Assembly (NCBI GenBank): GCA_016178015.1
Contig: JACOUB010000026.1
Coordinates: 100,402-164,401 of the forward strand
Origin: Methylocystis sp.
GTDB taxonomy: Bacteria; Pseudomonadota; Alphaproteobacteria; Rhizobiales; Beijerinckiaceae
Direction: 5' to 3'
Length of the DNA stretch: 64,000 bases
Shown here: positions 8,890 through 18,092 of the stretch, piece after piece
Layout of the letters: every line of letters starts with the position of its first letter
Position numbering within the stretch: position 1 is the first letter of the stretch
Program-made: the position numbers and the translations under genes
The notes under the pieces: generated by a model
What the model saw: the letters and a program-made list of their open reading frames with translations, nothing else
Told to the model about the DNA's origin: nothing
The model's database searches: none

Positions 8890-9726
8890 ATGGTCGAATT
8901 CGCACTTCCCAAGAACTCCCGGCCCGTCGCGGGCAAGACTTGGCCCAAGCCCGAGGGCGCGGCCAATCTCAGGGAATATCGCATCTACCGCTGGGACCCC
9001 GAGGAGGGCGGCAATCCGCGCATCGACACGTATTTCGTCGATACGGACGATTGCGGGCCGATGGTGCTCGACGCGATTTTATGGATCAAGAACAAGATCG
9101 ATCCGACACTGACCTTCCGCCGCTCCTGCCGCGAGGGCATTTGTGGCTCCTGCGCGATGAACATCGATGGCCTCAACACGCTCTCCTGCACCAAGGGCAT
9201 GGACGAGATCGCGGGCGTCATCAAGCTCTATCCGCTGCCGCATATGGCGGTGGTCAAGGACCTCGTGCCCGACCTCACCGATTTCTATGCGCAGCACGCG
9301 GCGATCGAACCTTGGCTGCAAACCAAGACGCCGGAGCCGGAACAGGAGTGGCTGCAGGCGCCGCAGGATCGCCACAAGCTCGACGGACTTTACGAGTGCA
9401 TCCTGTGCGCCTGCTGCTCGACCGCCTGCCCGAGCTATTGGTGGAATTCCGATCGCTTCCTCGGCCCCGCCGCGCTATTGCAGGCGCATCGCTGGATCGT
9501 CGACTCGCGCGACGAGGCGACGGAGGAGCGAATGGGCTACGTGAACGACGCCTTCCGCCTTTACCGCTGCCACACGATCTTCAACTGCACCAAGGCCTGC
9601 CCGAAGAGCCTCTCGCCGGCCAAGGCCATCGCGGAGATCAAGAACCTGGCGATCGCGCGCGGAGCTGACGCCGGGCGCAAATGTTCTCGAAAAGGTTGCC
9701 ATAGCTCGGCCGAACAGGCATTTTAG
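8890..9726 (+). CDS. sdhB: Succinate dehydrogenase iron-sulfur subunit
   Basis: 278 residues. It carries electrons from SdhA to the membrane anchor. The 2Fe-2S ligands are in [16 protein letters not shown] and the following LSCTKG. The 4Fe-4S and 3Fe-4S ligands are in [16 protein letters not shown] and [18 protein letters not shown] 8890 is preceded by GAGGAAG, and the conserved N-terminus follows. The last ~22 residues after [10 protein letters not shown] are basic, Cys-containing and unlike the usual SdhB end, so the original stop may have been lost. Confidence 0.96.
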   Translation: MVEFALPKNSRPVAGKTWPKPEGAANLREYRIYRWDPEEGGNPRIDTYFVDTDDCGPMVLDAILWIKNKIDPTLTFRRSCREGICGSCAMNIDGLNTLSCTKGMDEIAGVIKLYPLPHMAVVKDLVPDLTDFYAQHAAIEPWLQTKTPEPEQEWLQAPQDRHKLDGLYECILCACCSTACPSYWWNSDRFLGPAALLQAHRWIVDSRDEATEERMGYVNDAFRLYRCHTIFNCTKACPKSLSPAKAIAEIKNLAIARGADAGRKCSRKGCHSSAEQAF

Positions 9727-9756
9727 GGCGGTCTCGAACCATTCGAGGAGCAGTCC

Positions 9757-10134
9757 ATGCGATCGTGCACGCGTTTTTTGATCGTCGCCGCTGTCGTCGC
9801 CGCAGTCCCCGCGTCCGCCGTCTGGGCGCAAGGTTTGTCGGTCGACGTCAAATCGCTCGATCTCCCCGACGCCGTTGCGAAGCCGGCGAAAAAGAACGGC
9901 GCGGCCAAGGCGCAGACGGGCGCGACGAACGCCGGGGGCGCCAAGGCGGAGAAGGGCGGCAAATCCGGCGATCGCAAATCCGGCGATCGCCAGTTCGGCG
10001 AGCTCGAAGGCTGGTCGCCGGGCAAGTCTCCGCCGGGCGACAAGACCGATGAAGCGGAGAGCCCTTCTGACCGTCAGAAGACTCCCCTCAGCCTGTCGCC
10101 GAACGGCGGCATGGCGATCGGCCTGCCGTTCTGA
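9757..10134 (+). CDS. Small exported protein of unknown function
   Basis: 125 residues. The N-terminus is a clear signal peptide with an AXA cleavage site (LIVAAVVAAVPASAVWAQG). The mature part is Lys/Gly/Ala-rich and probably disordered, with a short direct repeat (GKSGDRKSGDRQFG). Its end, LSLSPNGGMAIGLPF, is hydrophobic. GAGGAG lies upstream of ATG 9757. It is tucked between sdhB and asd on the same strand. I do not recognise the family and assign no function. Confidence 0.7.
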   Translation: MRSCTRFLIVAAVVAAVPASAVWAQGLSVDVKSLDLPDAVAKPAKKNGAAKAQTGATNAGGAKAEKGGKSGDRKSGDRQFGELEGWSPGKSPPGDKTDEAESPSDRQKTPLSLSPNGGMAIGLPF

Positions 10135-10199
10135 CCGTCGGCGCGTCGATCTTTCGCAGTTATCAGCCGGCCGCTCGTCGAGGGCGGAGGGAGTCATTC

Positions 10200-11234
10200 A
10201 TGGGTTACAAGGTCGCCGTCGTGGGCGCCACGGGCAGCGTGGGCCGCGAAATGCTCGATATTCTCGCCGAGCGACTTTTTCCGGTTTCGGAAGTCGTCGC
10301 GCTCGCGTCGTCGCGCTCGATCGGCGTGGAGGTCTCGTTCGGCGACAAGACGCTCAAATGCCGAAATCTTGAGACGTATGACTTCTCGGGCGCCGACATT
10401 TGCCTGATGTCGGCCGGCGCCGCCGTCGCCAAGGAGTGGGCGCCGAGGATCGGCGCGCAAGGCTGCGTCGTCATCGACAACTCCTCCGCCTGGCGCATGG
10501 ACCCGGACGTGCCGCTCGTCGTGCCCGAGGTGAACGCCGCCGCCGCCGCGGGCTTTGCCAAGAAGCACATCATCGCCAATCCGAACTGTTCGACCGCGCA
10601 GCTCGTGGTGGCGTTAAAACCCTTGCACGACGCCGCCAAAATCCGGCGCGTCGTGGTGTCGACCTATCAATCGGCGTCGGGCGCCGGCAAGGCGGGCATG
10701 GACGAACTGTTCGCCCAGACCAGGTCCGTATTCGTCTCCGATCCGGTGGCGGCGAAGAAATTTCCCAAGCGCCTCGCCTTCAATCTCATTCCGCAAATCG
10801 ACAGCTTCATGGAGGACGGCTTCACCAGGGAAGAGTGGAAGATGGTCGTCGAGACCAAAAAGATCCTCGATCCCAAGATCAAGCTCGTGGCGACGTGCGT
10901 GCGCGTGCCGGTGTTCATCGGCCATAGCGAGGCGGTCAACATTGAGTTCGAGCGGCCGCTGTCCGCCGAACAGGCGCGCGCCATCTTGCGCGAGGCCCCG
11001 GGCGTGCTGGTGGTGGACAAGCATGAGCCCGGCGGCTACGTCACGCCGCATGAGGCGGCCGGCGAGGACGCCACCTATGTCTCGCGCATTCGCGACGATC
11101 CGACCGTCGACAACGGCCTCGTGCTGTGGTGCGTTGCCGACAATCTGCGCAAGGGCGCGGCGCTCAACGCCGTGCAGATCGCCGAAACGCTGGTCAATCG
11201 CAAACTGCTCAGCCCCAAGCAGAAGGCGGCGTAA
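10200..11234 (+). CDS. asd: Aspartate-semialdehyde dehydrogenase
   Basis: 344 residues, full length. It reduces aspartyl phosphate to aspartate semialdehyde with NADPH, the branch point to lysine/DAP, threonine and methionine. The NADP-binding loop is VAVVGATGSVGREML. The catalytic cysteine is in ANPNCSTAQLV (C130). STYQSASGAGKAG and the substrate block NLIPQIDSF are conserved. GGAGG stands upstream of ATG 10200. A 128-base gap separates it from the LolA-like gene. Confidence 0.96.
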   Translation: MGYKVAVVGATGSVGREMLDILAERLFPVSEVVALASSRSIGVEVSFGDKTLKCRNLETYDFSGADICLMSAGAAVAKEWAPRIGAQGCVVIDNSSAWRMDPDVPLVVPEVNAAAAAGFAKKHIIANPNCSTAQLVVALKPLHDAAKIRRVVVSTYQSASGAGKAGMDELFAQTRSVFVSDPVAAKKFPKRLAFNLIPQIDSFMEDGFTREEWKMVVETKKILDPKIKLVATCVRVPVFIGHSEAVNIEFERPLSAEQARAILREAPGVLVVDKHEPGGYVTPHEAAGEDATYVSRIRDDPTVDNGLVLWCVADNLRKGAALNAVQIAETLVNRKLLSPKQKAA

Positions 11235-11362
11235 GGCGCGGCGGGCGCGGTTTCGCGGCGGGCGTCAATTCGCCCCATTCGGCGCAAACGATGCCCTCGC
11301 AAACAAGCGTCCTCGATTCGCGGATAGAATGCCGGCCCGAACCGGATTGGAGCCCCAGCATC

Positions 11363-12199
11363 GTGAAAAAATCGCCACTCGCCGCGTTGACGCTGTCGAT
11401 CGCTGTTTCGCTCGCGGCGCCAGCTTGCGCGCAAGACGGCGCTCAACCGGCCGTTCAGCCGGCAGCCGCGCCGCCGACGCATCCGGCGAAGCCGCGCGCC
11501 GCCAAGCTCCCCGCCGCCAAGCTCCCCGCCGCCAAGCCCGCCGCCGCCAAGCCCGCCGCCGCCAAGCCAAGTGGCGGCGCGAGCAAACCGGCGGCGGCCG
11601 GCGGCAAGACGGCTTCGCCAAAGCCGGCCGGCCGCGCGCCGGCGCAACCCGCCTATATCGATCCAGCCGAAGCAATCCGGCGCGCCGACGCCTTCTTCAA
11701 TTCATCGCCGACGCTCATCGCCGATTTCGTGCAGATCGGCGCGGACGGAAGACGTGCGGAGGGCAAGCTGCAAGTGCAGAGGCCGGGACGGCTGCGCTTC
11801 GAATACGCGCGCCCGGCGACGATGGAGATCGTCTCCGACGGCGTAGTGGTCGCTGTCCGCGACCACAAGCTCAATACGCAAGACCTCTATTTCGTCAGCC
11901 AGACGCCTCTGAAATTCTTGCTCAACGAGAAAATCGACATAGAAAGAGACCTCAAGGTGGTGGATGTCGTCACCGACGATTCGGGAACGACGATCGCCGT
12001 CGACGACAGCACGACCTTCGGGGGCACGTCGCACATCAAGCTGATTTTCGACTCGAAGAACTTCACGCTCAAGCAATGGCAGGTCACGGATCCGCAGGGC
12101 TATGACACGCTGGTTTCGCTGTTCAACATCAATCGTTCTCCCAAGTCCAACGGCGGTCTGTTCAAGGTCGATCAGCAACGCACGTCCGATCCGAATTGA
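11363..12199 (+). CDS. LolA-like outer-membrane lipoprotein carrier with a long Ala/Lys/Pro linker
   Basis: 278 residues from GTG 11363, chosen because it begins a proper signal peptide (KKSPLAALTLSIAVSLAAPA). Residues ~30-100 are a low-complexity linker with tandem KLPAA/KPAAA units. From about residue 105 there is a LolA-type domain: FFNSSPTLIADFVQIGADGR, then GKLQVQRPGRLRFEYARPA and NTQDLYFVSQTPLKFLL. LolA chaperones lipoproteins across the periplasm; LolA-fold proteins also have other roles. An in-frame ATG at 11291 would add a non-signal extension. The long linker is unusual for LolA, so periplasmic carrier is a family-level statement. Confidence 0.85.
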   Translation: MKKSPLAALTLSIAVSLAAPACAQDGAQPAVQPAAAPPTHPAKPRAAKLPAAKLPAAKPAAAKPAAAKPSGGASKPAAAGGKTASPKPAGRAPAQPAYIDPAEAIRRADAFFNSSPTLIADFVQIGADGRRAEGKLQVQRPGRLRFEYARPATMEIVSDGVVVAVRDHKLNTQDLYFVSQTPLKFLLNEKIDIERDLKVVDVVTDDSGTTIAVDDSTTFGGTSHIKLIFDSKNFTLKQWQVTDPQGYDTLVSLFNINRSPKSNGGLFKVDQQRTSDPN

Positions 12200-12289
12200 T
12201 CCTGGCGGCGCGCGCTGCGTCATTTCCCGCGTCGCAAGGCATTCCCGGCGTCGACATCGACGCCGACCGGCAACCCAGAACCTTTTGCA

Positions 12290-14014
12290 ATGACCGCGAT
12301 CCCCAAACCGCAATGGCCGCTGTTTCGGTCCCTGCGGCACAGCAAAGGCCGCAATTGGCGTTATGATCTCGTCGCCGGACTGACGCTGGCGGCCATCGCC
12401 ATCCCCGAACAAATGGCCACGGCGCGGCTCGGCGGCTTCCCGCCGCAGCTCGGTTTCTGGGCCTTCGTCGCCGGGTCGATCGCCTTCGCCGCCTTCGGCG
12501 CCAGCCGCTTTCTGTCGGCCGGCGCCGACTCGACCATCGTGCCGATCTTCGCCGGCGCGCTCGCGCTGACCGCCGCGGTCGGGTCGCCCCACTATGCGTC
12601 GCTCGCAGCGGTCCTTGCCGTGCTGGTCGGCGCGATATTGATCGCCGGCGGCATTTTTCGCGCCGGCTGGGTCGCGGATCTCCTCTCCCTGCCGGTGACC
12701 ACCGGTTTTCTCGCCGGCGTCTCCGTGCACATCGTCGTCTCGCAACTGCCGGCGCTGCTCGGCCTGAACGGCGTCGAGGGCGATGTGGTCGATCGCCTCG
12801 GCGCAATCGCCGCCGGCGTCGGCCAGACGAATTTTTCGACGCTCGCCATCGGACTGTTCTGTCTTGCGACGATCGTCGTCGGCGAAAAGATCAGCTCCCG
12901 GATTCCCGGCGCTCTGATCGCGCTCGTCCTGGCGACGTTCGCCGTTCGCGCCCTCGATCTCGAACAGCGCGGCGTCGCCGTCCTCGGCGCCGTCTCCGCC
13001 GAACTGCCGCGCCCGATCATTCCAGCGATCGCGCTCGCCGATCTGTCGCAGCTCACGGCGCTCGCCGTGATCGTCGCGGCCGTCGTCATGGTGCAGACGG
13101 CGGCCACATCGCGCTCGTTCACTGCCGGGCCCGACGATGCGCCCGATGTCCATCGGGACTTTCTCGGGGTCGGCGTCGGCAGCGTTGTCGCCGGCTTGGT
13201 CGGCGCGTTTCCCGTCAACGCCAGCCCGCCGCGCACCGCGATCGTCGTCGAAACGGGCGGCAAGACGCAAATCGCCGGCCTTGTCGCCGCGTTCATCGTC
13301 GCGACGCTGGCGTTCTTCGGCGCGGCGCTGCTCGAGCAGGTTCCCAACGCCGCTTTGGCCGGCGTTCTGATGTTCATCGCGGGACGAATTTTCCGAGTGC
13401 GCGTCATTCTCGACATCCATCGCAAGACGCGCGCGGAGTTCACTCTGGTCGTCGTGACGATCTTGGCCGTGGTTTTCCTGCCCGTTCAGACCGGCGTCGG
13501 GCTCGCCATCGTTCTTTCGCTGGCGCATGGCATGTGGACGACGACGCGCACGCGCCTGATCGTCTTCGAACGCGTGCCCGGAACGACCGTCTGGTGGCCG
13601 GAAAGCTCCAGGGTCCGCGGCGAAACGCTGGCGGGCGTGCTGGTCGTCGCCTTTCAGGCGCCGCTGTCCTTTCTCAACGCCTATCAGTTTCAGCATGATG
13701 TCTTGAGCGCCATCGGGCGCGCCGACCAGAAGTTGAAACTGGTCGTGCTGGAGGCCGGAAGCATCGTCGAGATCGATTTTAGCGCCGCGCAGGTTCTCGC
13801 CGAGATCATCGCGCGCTGCCGCGCGCTCGGCATCGATTTCGCCATCGCGCGTCTCGAATCATTGCGTGCGCAAACGGCGCTGGAGAATTTCTGCGTCATG
13901 AAGGAACTGGGCGAGGGGCGGCTGTTCCAGAGCGTCGATCAGGCGACGCGCGCGCTGGCGGCGGGCGCCGAGGTCCGGAGCGAGCCCAGCGCAACCAATG
14001 ATTCGCCGGAATGA
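12290..14014 (+). CDS. SulP-family anion transporter with STAS domain
   Basis: 574 residues. The N-terminal ~450 form a multi-helix SulP transporter (YDLVAGLTLAAIAIPEQMA, matching the SulP N-terminal motif; PVTTGFLAGVSVHIVVSQLP; GAFPVNASPPRTAIV). The C-terminal ~120 form a STAS domain (LKLVVLEAGSIVEIDFSAAQ), the regulatory part of these proteins. The substrate could be sulfate, bicarbonate or another anion. It is followed by a hairpin that probably ends its transcript. Confidence 0.92.
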   Translation: MTAIPKPQWPLFRSLRHSKGRNWRYDLVAGLTLAAIAIPEQMATARLGGFPPQLGFWAFVAGSIAFAAFGASRFLSAGADSTIVPIFAGALALTAAVGSPHYASLAAVLAVLVGAILIAGGIFRAGWVADLLSLPVTTGFLAGVSVHIVVSQLPALLGLNGVEGDVVDRLGAIAAGVGQTNFSTLAIGLFCLATIVVGEKISSRIPGALIALVLATFAVRALDLEQRGVAVLGAVSAELPRPIIPAIALADLSQLTALAVIVAAVVMVQTAATSRSFTAGPDDAPDVHRDFLGVGVGSVVAGLVGAFPVNASPPRTAIVVETGGKTQIAGLVAAFIVATLAFFGAALLEQVPNAALAGVLMFIAGRIFRVRVILDIHRKTRAEFTLVVVTILAVVFLPVQTGVGLAIVLSLAHGMWTTTRTRLIVFERVPGTTVWWPESSRVRGETLAGVLVVAFQAPLSFLNAYQFQHDVLSAIGRADQKLKLVVLEAGSIVEIDFSAAQVLAEIIARCRALGIDFAIARLESLRAQTALENFCVMKELGEGRLFQSVDQATRALAAGAEVRSEPSATNDSPE

Positions 14015-14032
14015 CGACTGTTCGGTCGCGCC

Positions 14033-14073
14033 TAGAGTCTTTCCGTGTTTCGTTGAAACGCCGAAAGACTCTA
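14033..14073 (+). terminator. Likely terminator of the SulP gene
   Basis: An 11-base-pair perfect stem (TAGAGTCTTTC / GAAAGACTCTA) starts 18 bases after the SulP stop, with T-rich sequence (TGTTCTTGTTTTG) right after it. The T-tract is broken, so termination efficiency is uncertain. Confidence 0.55.
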
Positions 14074-14088
14074 TGTTCTTGTTTTGAC

Positions 14089-14131
14089 GCGTTTTCTTCG
14101 CCGAACCGGCGTCCACTTCGGCGGGAAACGC
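14089..14131. repeat. Rhizobiales-type intergenic palindrome
   Basis: GCGTTTTCTTCGCCGAA faces TTCGGCGGGAAACGC across CCGGCGTCCAC, the layout of a palindromic unit that is widespread between genes in Rhizobiales genomes. The rest of the 708-base gap (14015-14722) holds the hairpin at 14033, a dispersed repeat at 14482, and otherwise nothing I can identify as a gene. Confidence 0.6.
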
Positions 14132-14481
14132 TCTAGGTGTTGGCGATGCGAAGGAATTAGCCCGGATTTTTTACGACAAGACATCGTCGTCGGGATGAGC
14201 GTTGCACGCCAGCATCCAGGCAGAGGCGGGGCTCTTACGACGGCGATTGTCAACAGGCGCGTCGCCGATCCCGCCACCGCTTCAGCAAGCGGGAGTTCGC
14301 CGCCGCTATTTGTCGGTCCGCGGCCAGTTTGAGATGACCCTTTGCCTCGCTTTCGTCGAATTCTGCGTTCCAATGACACGTTGGATGTTTTATGTGGATC
14401 GCCGCGGATGCGTGAGGGCGAGGCGGCGCCTGTCCTCGCGCGGGTTGGGAGGCTATGATAATTTGCGGCGTCTGAGCTTTG

Positions 14482-14592
14482 GAGCGCATCCCGATCGCAT
14501 GGAATCAGGCGATCGATAAGGATTCGCTCAAAATCAAAGAGTTGGAGCAGGTCCTGGTCGAAAAAGTCTCTCAACTTCTTCGGGACCTGCTC
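14482..14592 (-). repeat. Dispersed ~110-base repeat, copy 1 (minus orientation)
   Basis: The reverse complement aligns end to end with 44192-44318. Shared blocks include GACCTGCTCCAACT/AACCTGCTCCAACT and GATTCCATG(C/T)GATCGGGA, with scattered substitutions; the other copy has a ~16-base insertion. It contains its own inverted repeat (GAGCAGGTCC near both ends of its left half). No convincing protein is encoded, so this is a non-coding dispersed element. Confidence 0.75.
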
Positions 14593-14722
14593 GAGTATCC
14601 GCCATCGTTGAACCGTGAGTCGCAAAGCGACGCGCGGTCTAGCGATGATAAGCGGATACGGCGAAGGAAACGACGGATCGGGAAGCATTGATTCCCGATA
14701 CGAGCTTGCAGAGGAGTTGTTG

Positions 14723-15292
14723 GTGCATTTTCCGAAACCCGTGTCGCTCAACAAGGAACCGTGGACGCGGCGCCGCTGTGATTTGGTCGTGACCGAGACG
14801 GCGCGGTGGTATGTCGTGCGTTCGCTTCCACGCGACGAGACGAGGGCGGAATCACAATTGCTCGCGCAAGGATTTCGCATCTTTTTACCGCGTGTGAACA
14901 AGACGGTCAGACACGCGCGAAAGATGCGCACTGTCATTGTTCCTGTCTTTCCTACTTACATGTTCGCCGTTCTCGACCTGCAAAAGGATCGCTGGCGGTC
15001 GGTCAATGGCACGTTCGGCGTGGCGAGCTTGATCATGGCGGGGGAGCGCCCCGAGCCGGTTCCGCACGGCGTCGTCGAACAGTTGCTTGATTACACGGAC
15101 GAGGCAGGCATTGCGCGATTTGAACGCAATCTGCGCGAAGGCCAAGCGATCCGCGTCACCATGGGCCCATTCGCGCGGGTGCTCGGCCGCTTGGAGCGAC
15201 TGGACGCCAATGGGCGGGTGCGCGTGCTGCTTGACATCATGGGCGGCAAAGTCCCCGCCCTGCTCGACCGCTCGGCGCTCGAAGCGGCGTAG
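14723..15292 (+). CDS. RfaH-type NusG paralogue (transcription antiterminator)
   Basis: 189 residues from GTG 14723, preceded at a proper distance by GAGGAG; in-frame ATG 14645 and GTG 14615 are alternatives without a visible ribosome-binding site. The N-terminal NGN domain reads ARWYVVRSLPRDETRAESQL, then PVFPTYMFAVLD, matching the RfaH pattern WYLL...QRAQEHL...PLFPNYLFVEFD better than housekeeping NusG. A KOW-like C-terminal domain follows (MGPFARVLGRLERL). Such specialised NusG proteins bind paused RNA polymerase at long surface-polysaccharide operons and suppress termination. It stands first in the polysaccharide locus, and an ops-like sequence lies 75 bases after its stop. Its control of the downstream operon is inferred. 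Confidence 0.88.
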   Translation: MHFPKPVSLNKEPWTRRRCDLVVTETARWYVVRSLPRDETRAESQLLAQGFRIFLPRVNKTVRHARKMRTVIVPVFPTYMFAVLDLQKDRWRSVNGTFGVASLIMAGERPEPVPHGVVEQLLDYTDEAGIARFERNLREGQAIRVTMGPFARVLGRLERLDANGRVRVLLDIMGGKVPALLDRSALEAA

Positions 15293-15339
15293 AACAAAGG
15301 CTCCGCGCTGCTGGCGCGGCGCCATCGATCATGCACGAC

Positions 15340-15378
15340 GGGCGAAACGCAACGTTTCACCCGAACGGCGGTAGCGTG
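15340..15378 (+). promoter_or_regulatory. Operon leader: hairpin followed by perfect ops element
   Basis: Positions 15367-15378 read GGCGGTAGCGTG, identical to the E. coli ops (operon polarity suppressor) 12-mer bound by RfaH in the non-template strand. It is on the + strand, the coding strand of the genes downstream, as required. Just before it, 15340-15362 forms a hairpin (GGGCGAAACG CAA CGTTTCACCC, one mismatch). Both lie in the 449-base gap between the RfaH-like gene and tviB; nothing else in that gap looks like a gene. No promoter is evident to me by eye. Confidence 0.75.
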
Positions 15379-15741
15379 GCTTGGCGCGCGGCGCGGCGCA
15401 GGCGAGGCAGGCAACTCTTCCGCTCTCCCGTCGCAAACGCGACATCGCGGACAGGCAAGATCTTAGGATGCCGGCGAGGGGCGATAGATGGGCGTTATCG
15501 CACGTCCAGTTGTTATGCATCGATCGTCCGCGCCGGCCTCGGCGTTTCCGGGTCACGACCACGTCCCCTGCGGAAACTTCGGCCGCCCGCAAAACTGAGA
15601 AAAAAACAGCCGAAGCCTCGGATCGCGTCGGTTAGGCACGAGGCTAATAGGACAACATCGCGCCCTTCTCCGTAACGCTCCCTTTTGGCAATCGCATTGC
15701 GCAATATCCGGTCTTCATCGCAGGATTGACTGAACTCTTAA

Positions 15742-17028
15742 ATGAGCATCATCAAAGATATTTCGGACATCAAGCTCGCCGTCATTGGCCTCGGTTACGT
15801 CGGCCTGCCGCTGGCCGTGGAATTCGGCAAGCATCGCAAGGTCATGGGTTTCGACATCAGCGCGGCGCGCATCGCCGCGCTCAAAGCCGGCCACGACGCC
15901 ACGCTCGAAGTGAGCCAACAAGAGCTGCATGACGCCACAGGCCTGTGCTACACCACAGATCTCGCCGATCTCGCCGGTTGCAACGTTTACATCGTCACCG
16001 TGCCGACGCCGATCGACCAGCACAAGCGCCCCAACCTCACGCCGCTGATCAAGGCGTCGGAAACCATCGGCAAGGTCTTAAAGAAGGGCGATATCGTTAT
16101 TTATGAATCGACCGTCTACCCCGGCGCCACCGAAGAAGACTGCGTACCAGTGCTGGAAAGGGTCTCCGGTCTGAGGTTCGACGTTGATTTTTACGCCGGC
16201 TACAGCCCGGAACGCATCAACCCGGGCGACAAGCTGCACCGCGTCTCGACGATCAAAAAGGTCACCTCCGGCTCCACTTCAGCCGTGGCCGAACTGATCG
16301 ACCAGCTCTACAAGCAGATCATTGTCGCCGGCACCCACAAGGCCCCAAGCATCAAGGTGGCCGAAGCCGCCAAGGTGATCGAGAACACGCAACGCGATCT
16401 CAATATCGCGCTGATCAACGAGCTGGCGATCATCTTCAATAAGATGGGCATCGAGACCGAAGCGGTTCTGCAGGCGGCCGGCACCAAATGGAACTTCCTG
16501 CCGTTCCGTCCCGGCCTGGTCGGGGGCCACTGCATCGGCGTCGATCCGTACTACCTGACCCACAAGGCGGAAGAGATCGGTTACCACCCGCAAATCATCC
16601 TCGCTGGCCGGCGCCTCAACGACGGCATGGGCGCCTATGTGGTGTCGCAGCTTGTCAAGGCTTTGCTGAAGCGCCGCATCCACGTCGAAGGCGCGCGCGT
16701 GCTGGTGATGGGCCTTGCCTTCAAGGAGAACTGCCCGGATATCCGCAACACCCGCGTCGTCGACATCGTGCGCGAACTCGCCGACTACAATGTTGCCGCC
16801 GATGTCTACGACCCCTGGGTTAGTGTGGAAGAGGCCCAGCACGAATACGGCCTGACGCCGATCGCAGAACCTAGACCCGGCAGCTACGACGCCATCATCC
16901 TTGCTGTGGCGCACGACCAGTTCCGCGCCATGGGGGCGGGGAGCATCCGCGCGCTCGGCAAGGAGGAACACGTGCTCTATGACCTGAAATACATTCTTAG
17001 CCCCGAAGACGCCGACGTGCGGCTGTAA
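15742..17028 (+). CDS. tviB: UDP-N-acetylhexosamine 6-dehydrogenase, TviB/WbpO type
   Basis: 428 residues. It oxidises C6 of a UDP-N-acetylhexosamine to the uronic acid in two NAD+-dependent steps. The N-terminal Rossmann motif is [19 protein letters not shown]. The catalytic cysteine is in [31 protein letters not shown] and [16 protein letters not shown] are typical of the TviB/WbpO group. It is followed after 11 bases by a TviC-type epimerase, the same pair that makes UDP-GalNAcA for Vi antigen, which supports the assignment. First structural gene after the ops leader. Confidence 0.92.
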   Translation: MSIIKDISDIKLAVIGLGYVGLPLAVEFGKHRKVMGFDISAARIAALKAGHDATLEVSQQELHDATGLCYTTDLADLAGCNVYIVTVPTPIDQHKRPNLTPLIKASETIGKVLKKGDIVIYESTVYPGATEEDCVPVLERVSGLRFDVDFYAGYSPERINPGDKLHRVSTIKKVTSGSTSAVAELIDQLYKQIIVAGTHKAPSIKVAEAAKVIENTQRDLNIALINELAIIFNKMGIETEAVLQAAGTKWNFLPFRPGLVGGHCIGVDPYYLTHKAEEIGYHPQIILAGRRLNDGMGAYVVSQLVKALLKRRIHVEGARVLVMGLAFKENCPDIRNTRVVDIVRELADYNVAADVYDPWVSVEEAQHEYGLTPIAEPRPGSYDAIILAVAHDQFRAMGAGSIRALGKEEHVLYDLKYILSPEDADVRL

Positions 17029-17039
17029 GACACACAATA

Positions 17040-18092
17040 ATGACCCATTACGAACAGCTTCGCCAGCAATTGCTCAATGAGCCGAAAACATGGCTGATCA
17101 CGGGCGTTGCTGGATTCATAGGCTCAAATTTGCTCGAGACTCTGCTCAAGCTCGATCAGCGCGTGATCGGCCTGGACAATTTCGCGACAGGATTTCAGCG
17201 CAACCTCGATGAAGTCCAAACATTCGTGAGCGCCGCGCAATGGGCCCGGTTTCGATTCAGCGAAGGCGACATTTGTGCTCTCGAGGCCTGTAGGCGCGCC
17301 TGTGACGGCGTCGACTATGTCTTGCATCAAGCCGCCTTGGGCAGCGTGCCGAGGAGCCTTGCTGATCCAATCGCCACCAACGCCGCCAACGTGACCGGCT
17401 TCTTGAACATTTTGGTCGCCGCCCGCGACGCGCAGGTCACAAGCTTCACATACGCCGCCAGCAGCTCCACCTACGGCGACCACGCTGCGCTGCCCAAGGT
17501 CGAAGACGCCATCGGCAAACCCTTAAGCCCCTATGCCGTCACCAAATATGTCAATGAGCTTTACGCCGAGGTGTTCGCGCGCTGCTACGGCTTCAACACG
17601 ATCGGCCTGCGCTACTTCAATGTCTTCGGGCCAAGGCAGGACCCCAAGGGCGCCTACGCCGCGGTGATCCCCAAATGGACGGCGGCGATGCTCAAGGGGG
17701 AGGACGTCTTCATCAACGGCGACGGCGAAACCAGCCGCGACTTCTGTTTCGTCGACAACGCGGTACAGGCGAATTTGCTCGCCGCAACAACGCAAAACCC
17801 CGAAGCCATCAACCAAGTCTACAACGTGGCGGTCGGTGACCGCACAACGCTCAATGAGCTGTACGCCGAGCTCCACCGCCTCCTGCTGCCGCGGCGCCCG
17901 CGCCTGCGGGACGCTAAGCCGGTTTATCGCGACTTCCGCGCCGGCGACGTGCGCCATAGTCTCGCCGACATTGGGAAGGCGCGCAGTCTATTGGGGTACG
18001 AGCCCATATACTGCGTGGGAGACGGTCTGGCGCTGGCAGTTTCTTGGTACATACGTCCTATGTTGGCCGCTCATGAGAAGGCGCCCACCTGA
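17040..18092 (+). CDS. tviC: UDP-N-acetylglucosamine(uronate) 4-epimerase, TviC/WbpP type
   Basis: 350 residues, extended SDR family. The cofactor loop is [20 protein letters not shown]. The catalytic site is [13 protein letters not shown] followed by [15 protein letters not shown] (YxxxK). [20 protein letters not shown] is the usual C-terminal sugar-binding segment of WbpP/TviC epimerases. It interconverts gluco and galacto forms of UDP-HexNAc(A). Together with TviB it would supply UDP-GalNAcA. A decayed beta-helix fragment begins in another frame at its very end. Confidence 0.92.
   Translation: MTHYEQLRQQLLNEPKTWLITGVAGFIGSNLLETLLKLDQRVIGLDNFATGFQRNLDEVQTFVSAAQWARFRFSEGDICALEACRRACDGVDYVLHQAALGSVPRSLADPIATNAANVTGFLNILVAARDAQVTSFTYAASSSTYGDHAALPKVEDAIGKPLSPYAVTKYVNELYAEVFARCYGFNTIGLRYFNVFGPRQDPKGAYAAVIPKWTAAMLKGEDVFINGDGETSRDFCFVDNAVQANLLAATTQNPEAINQVYNVAVGDRTTLNELYAELHRLLLPRRPRLRDAKPVYRDFRAGDVRHSLADIGKARSLLGYEPIYCVGDGLALAVSWYIRPMLAAHEKAPT

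Noticed and set aside
11702..13696. 664-residue minus-strand frame
   Set aside because: Antisense shadow of the SulP transporter; Arg/Asp/Gly-rich with no domain.
14479..14691. Possible 70-residue protein (EQVLVEKVSQLLRD)
   Set aside because: Lies within the dispersed repeat; the second copy at 44192 does not keep the frame.
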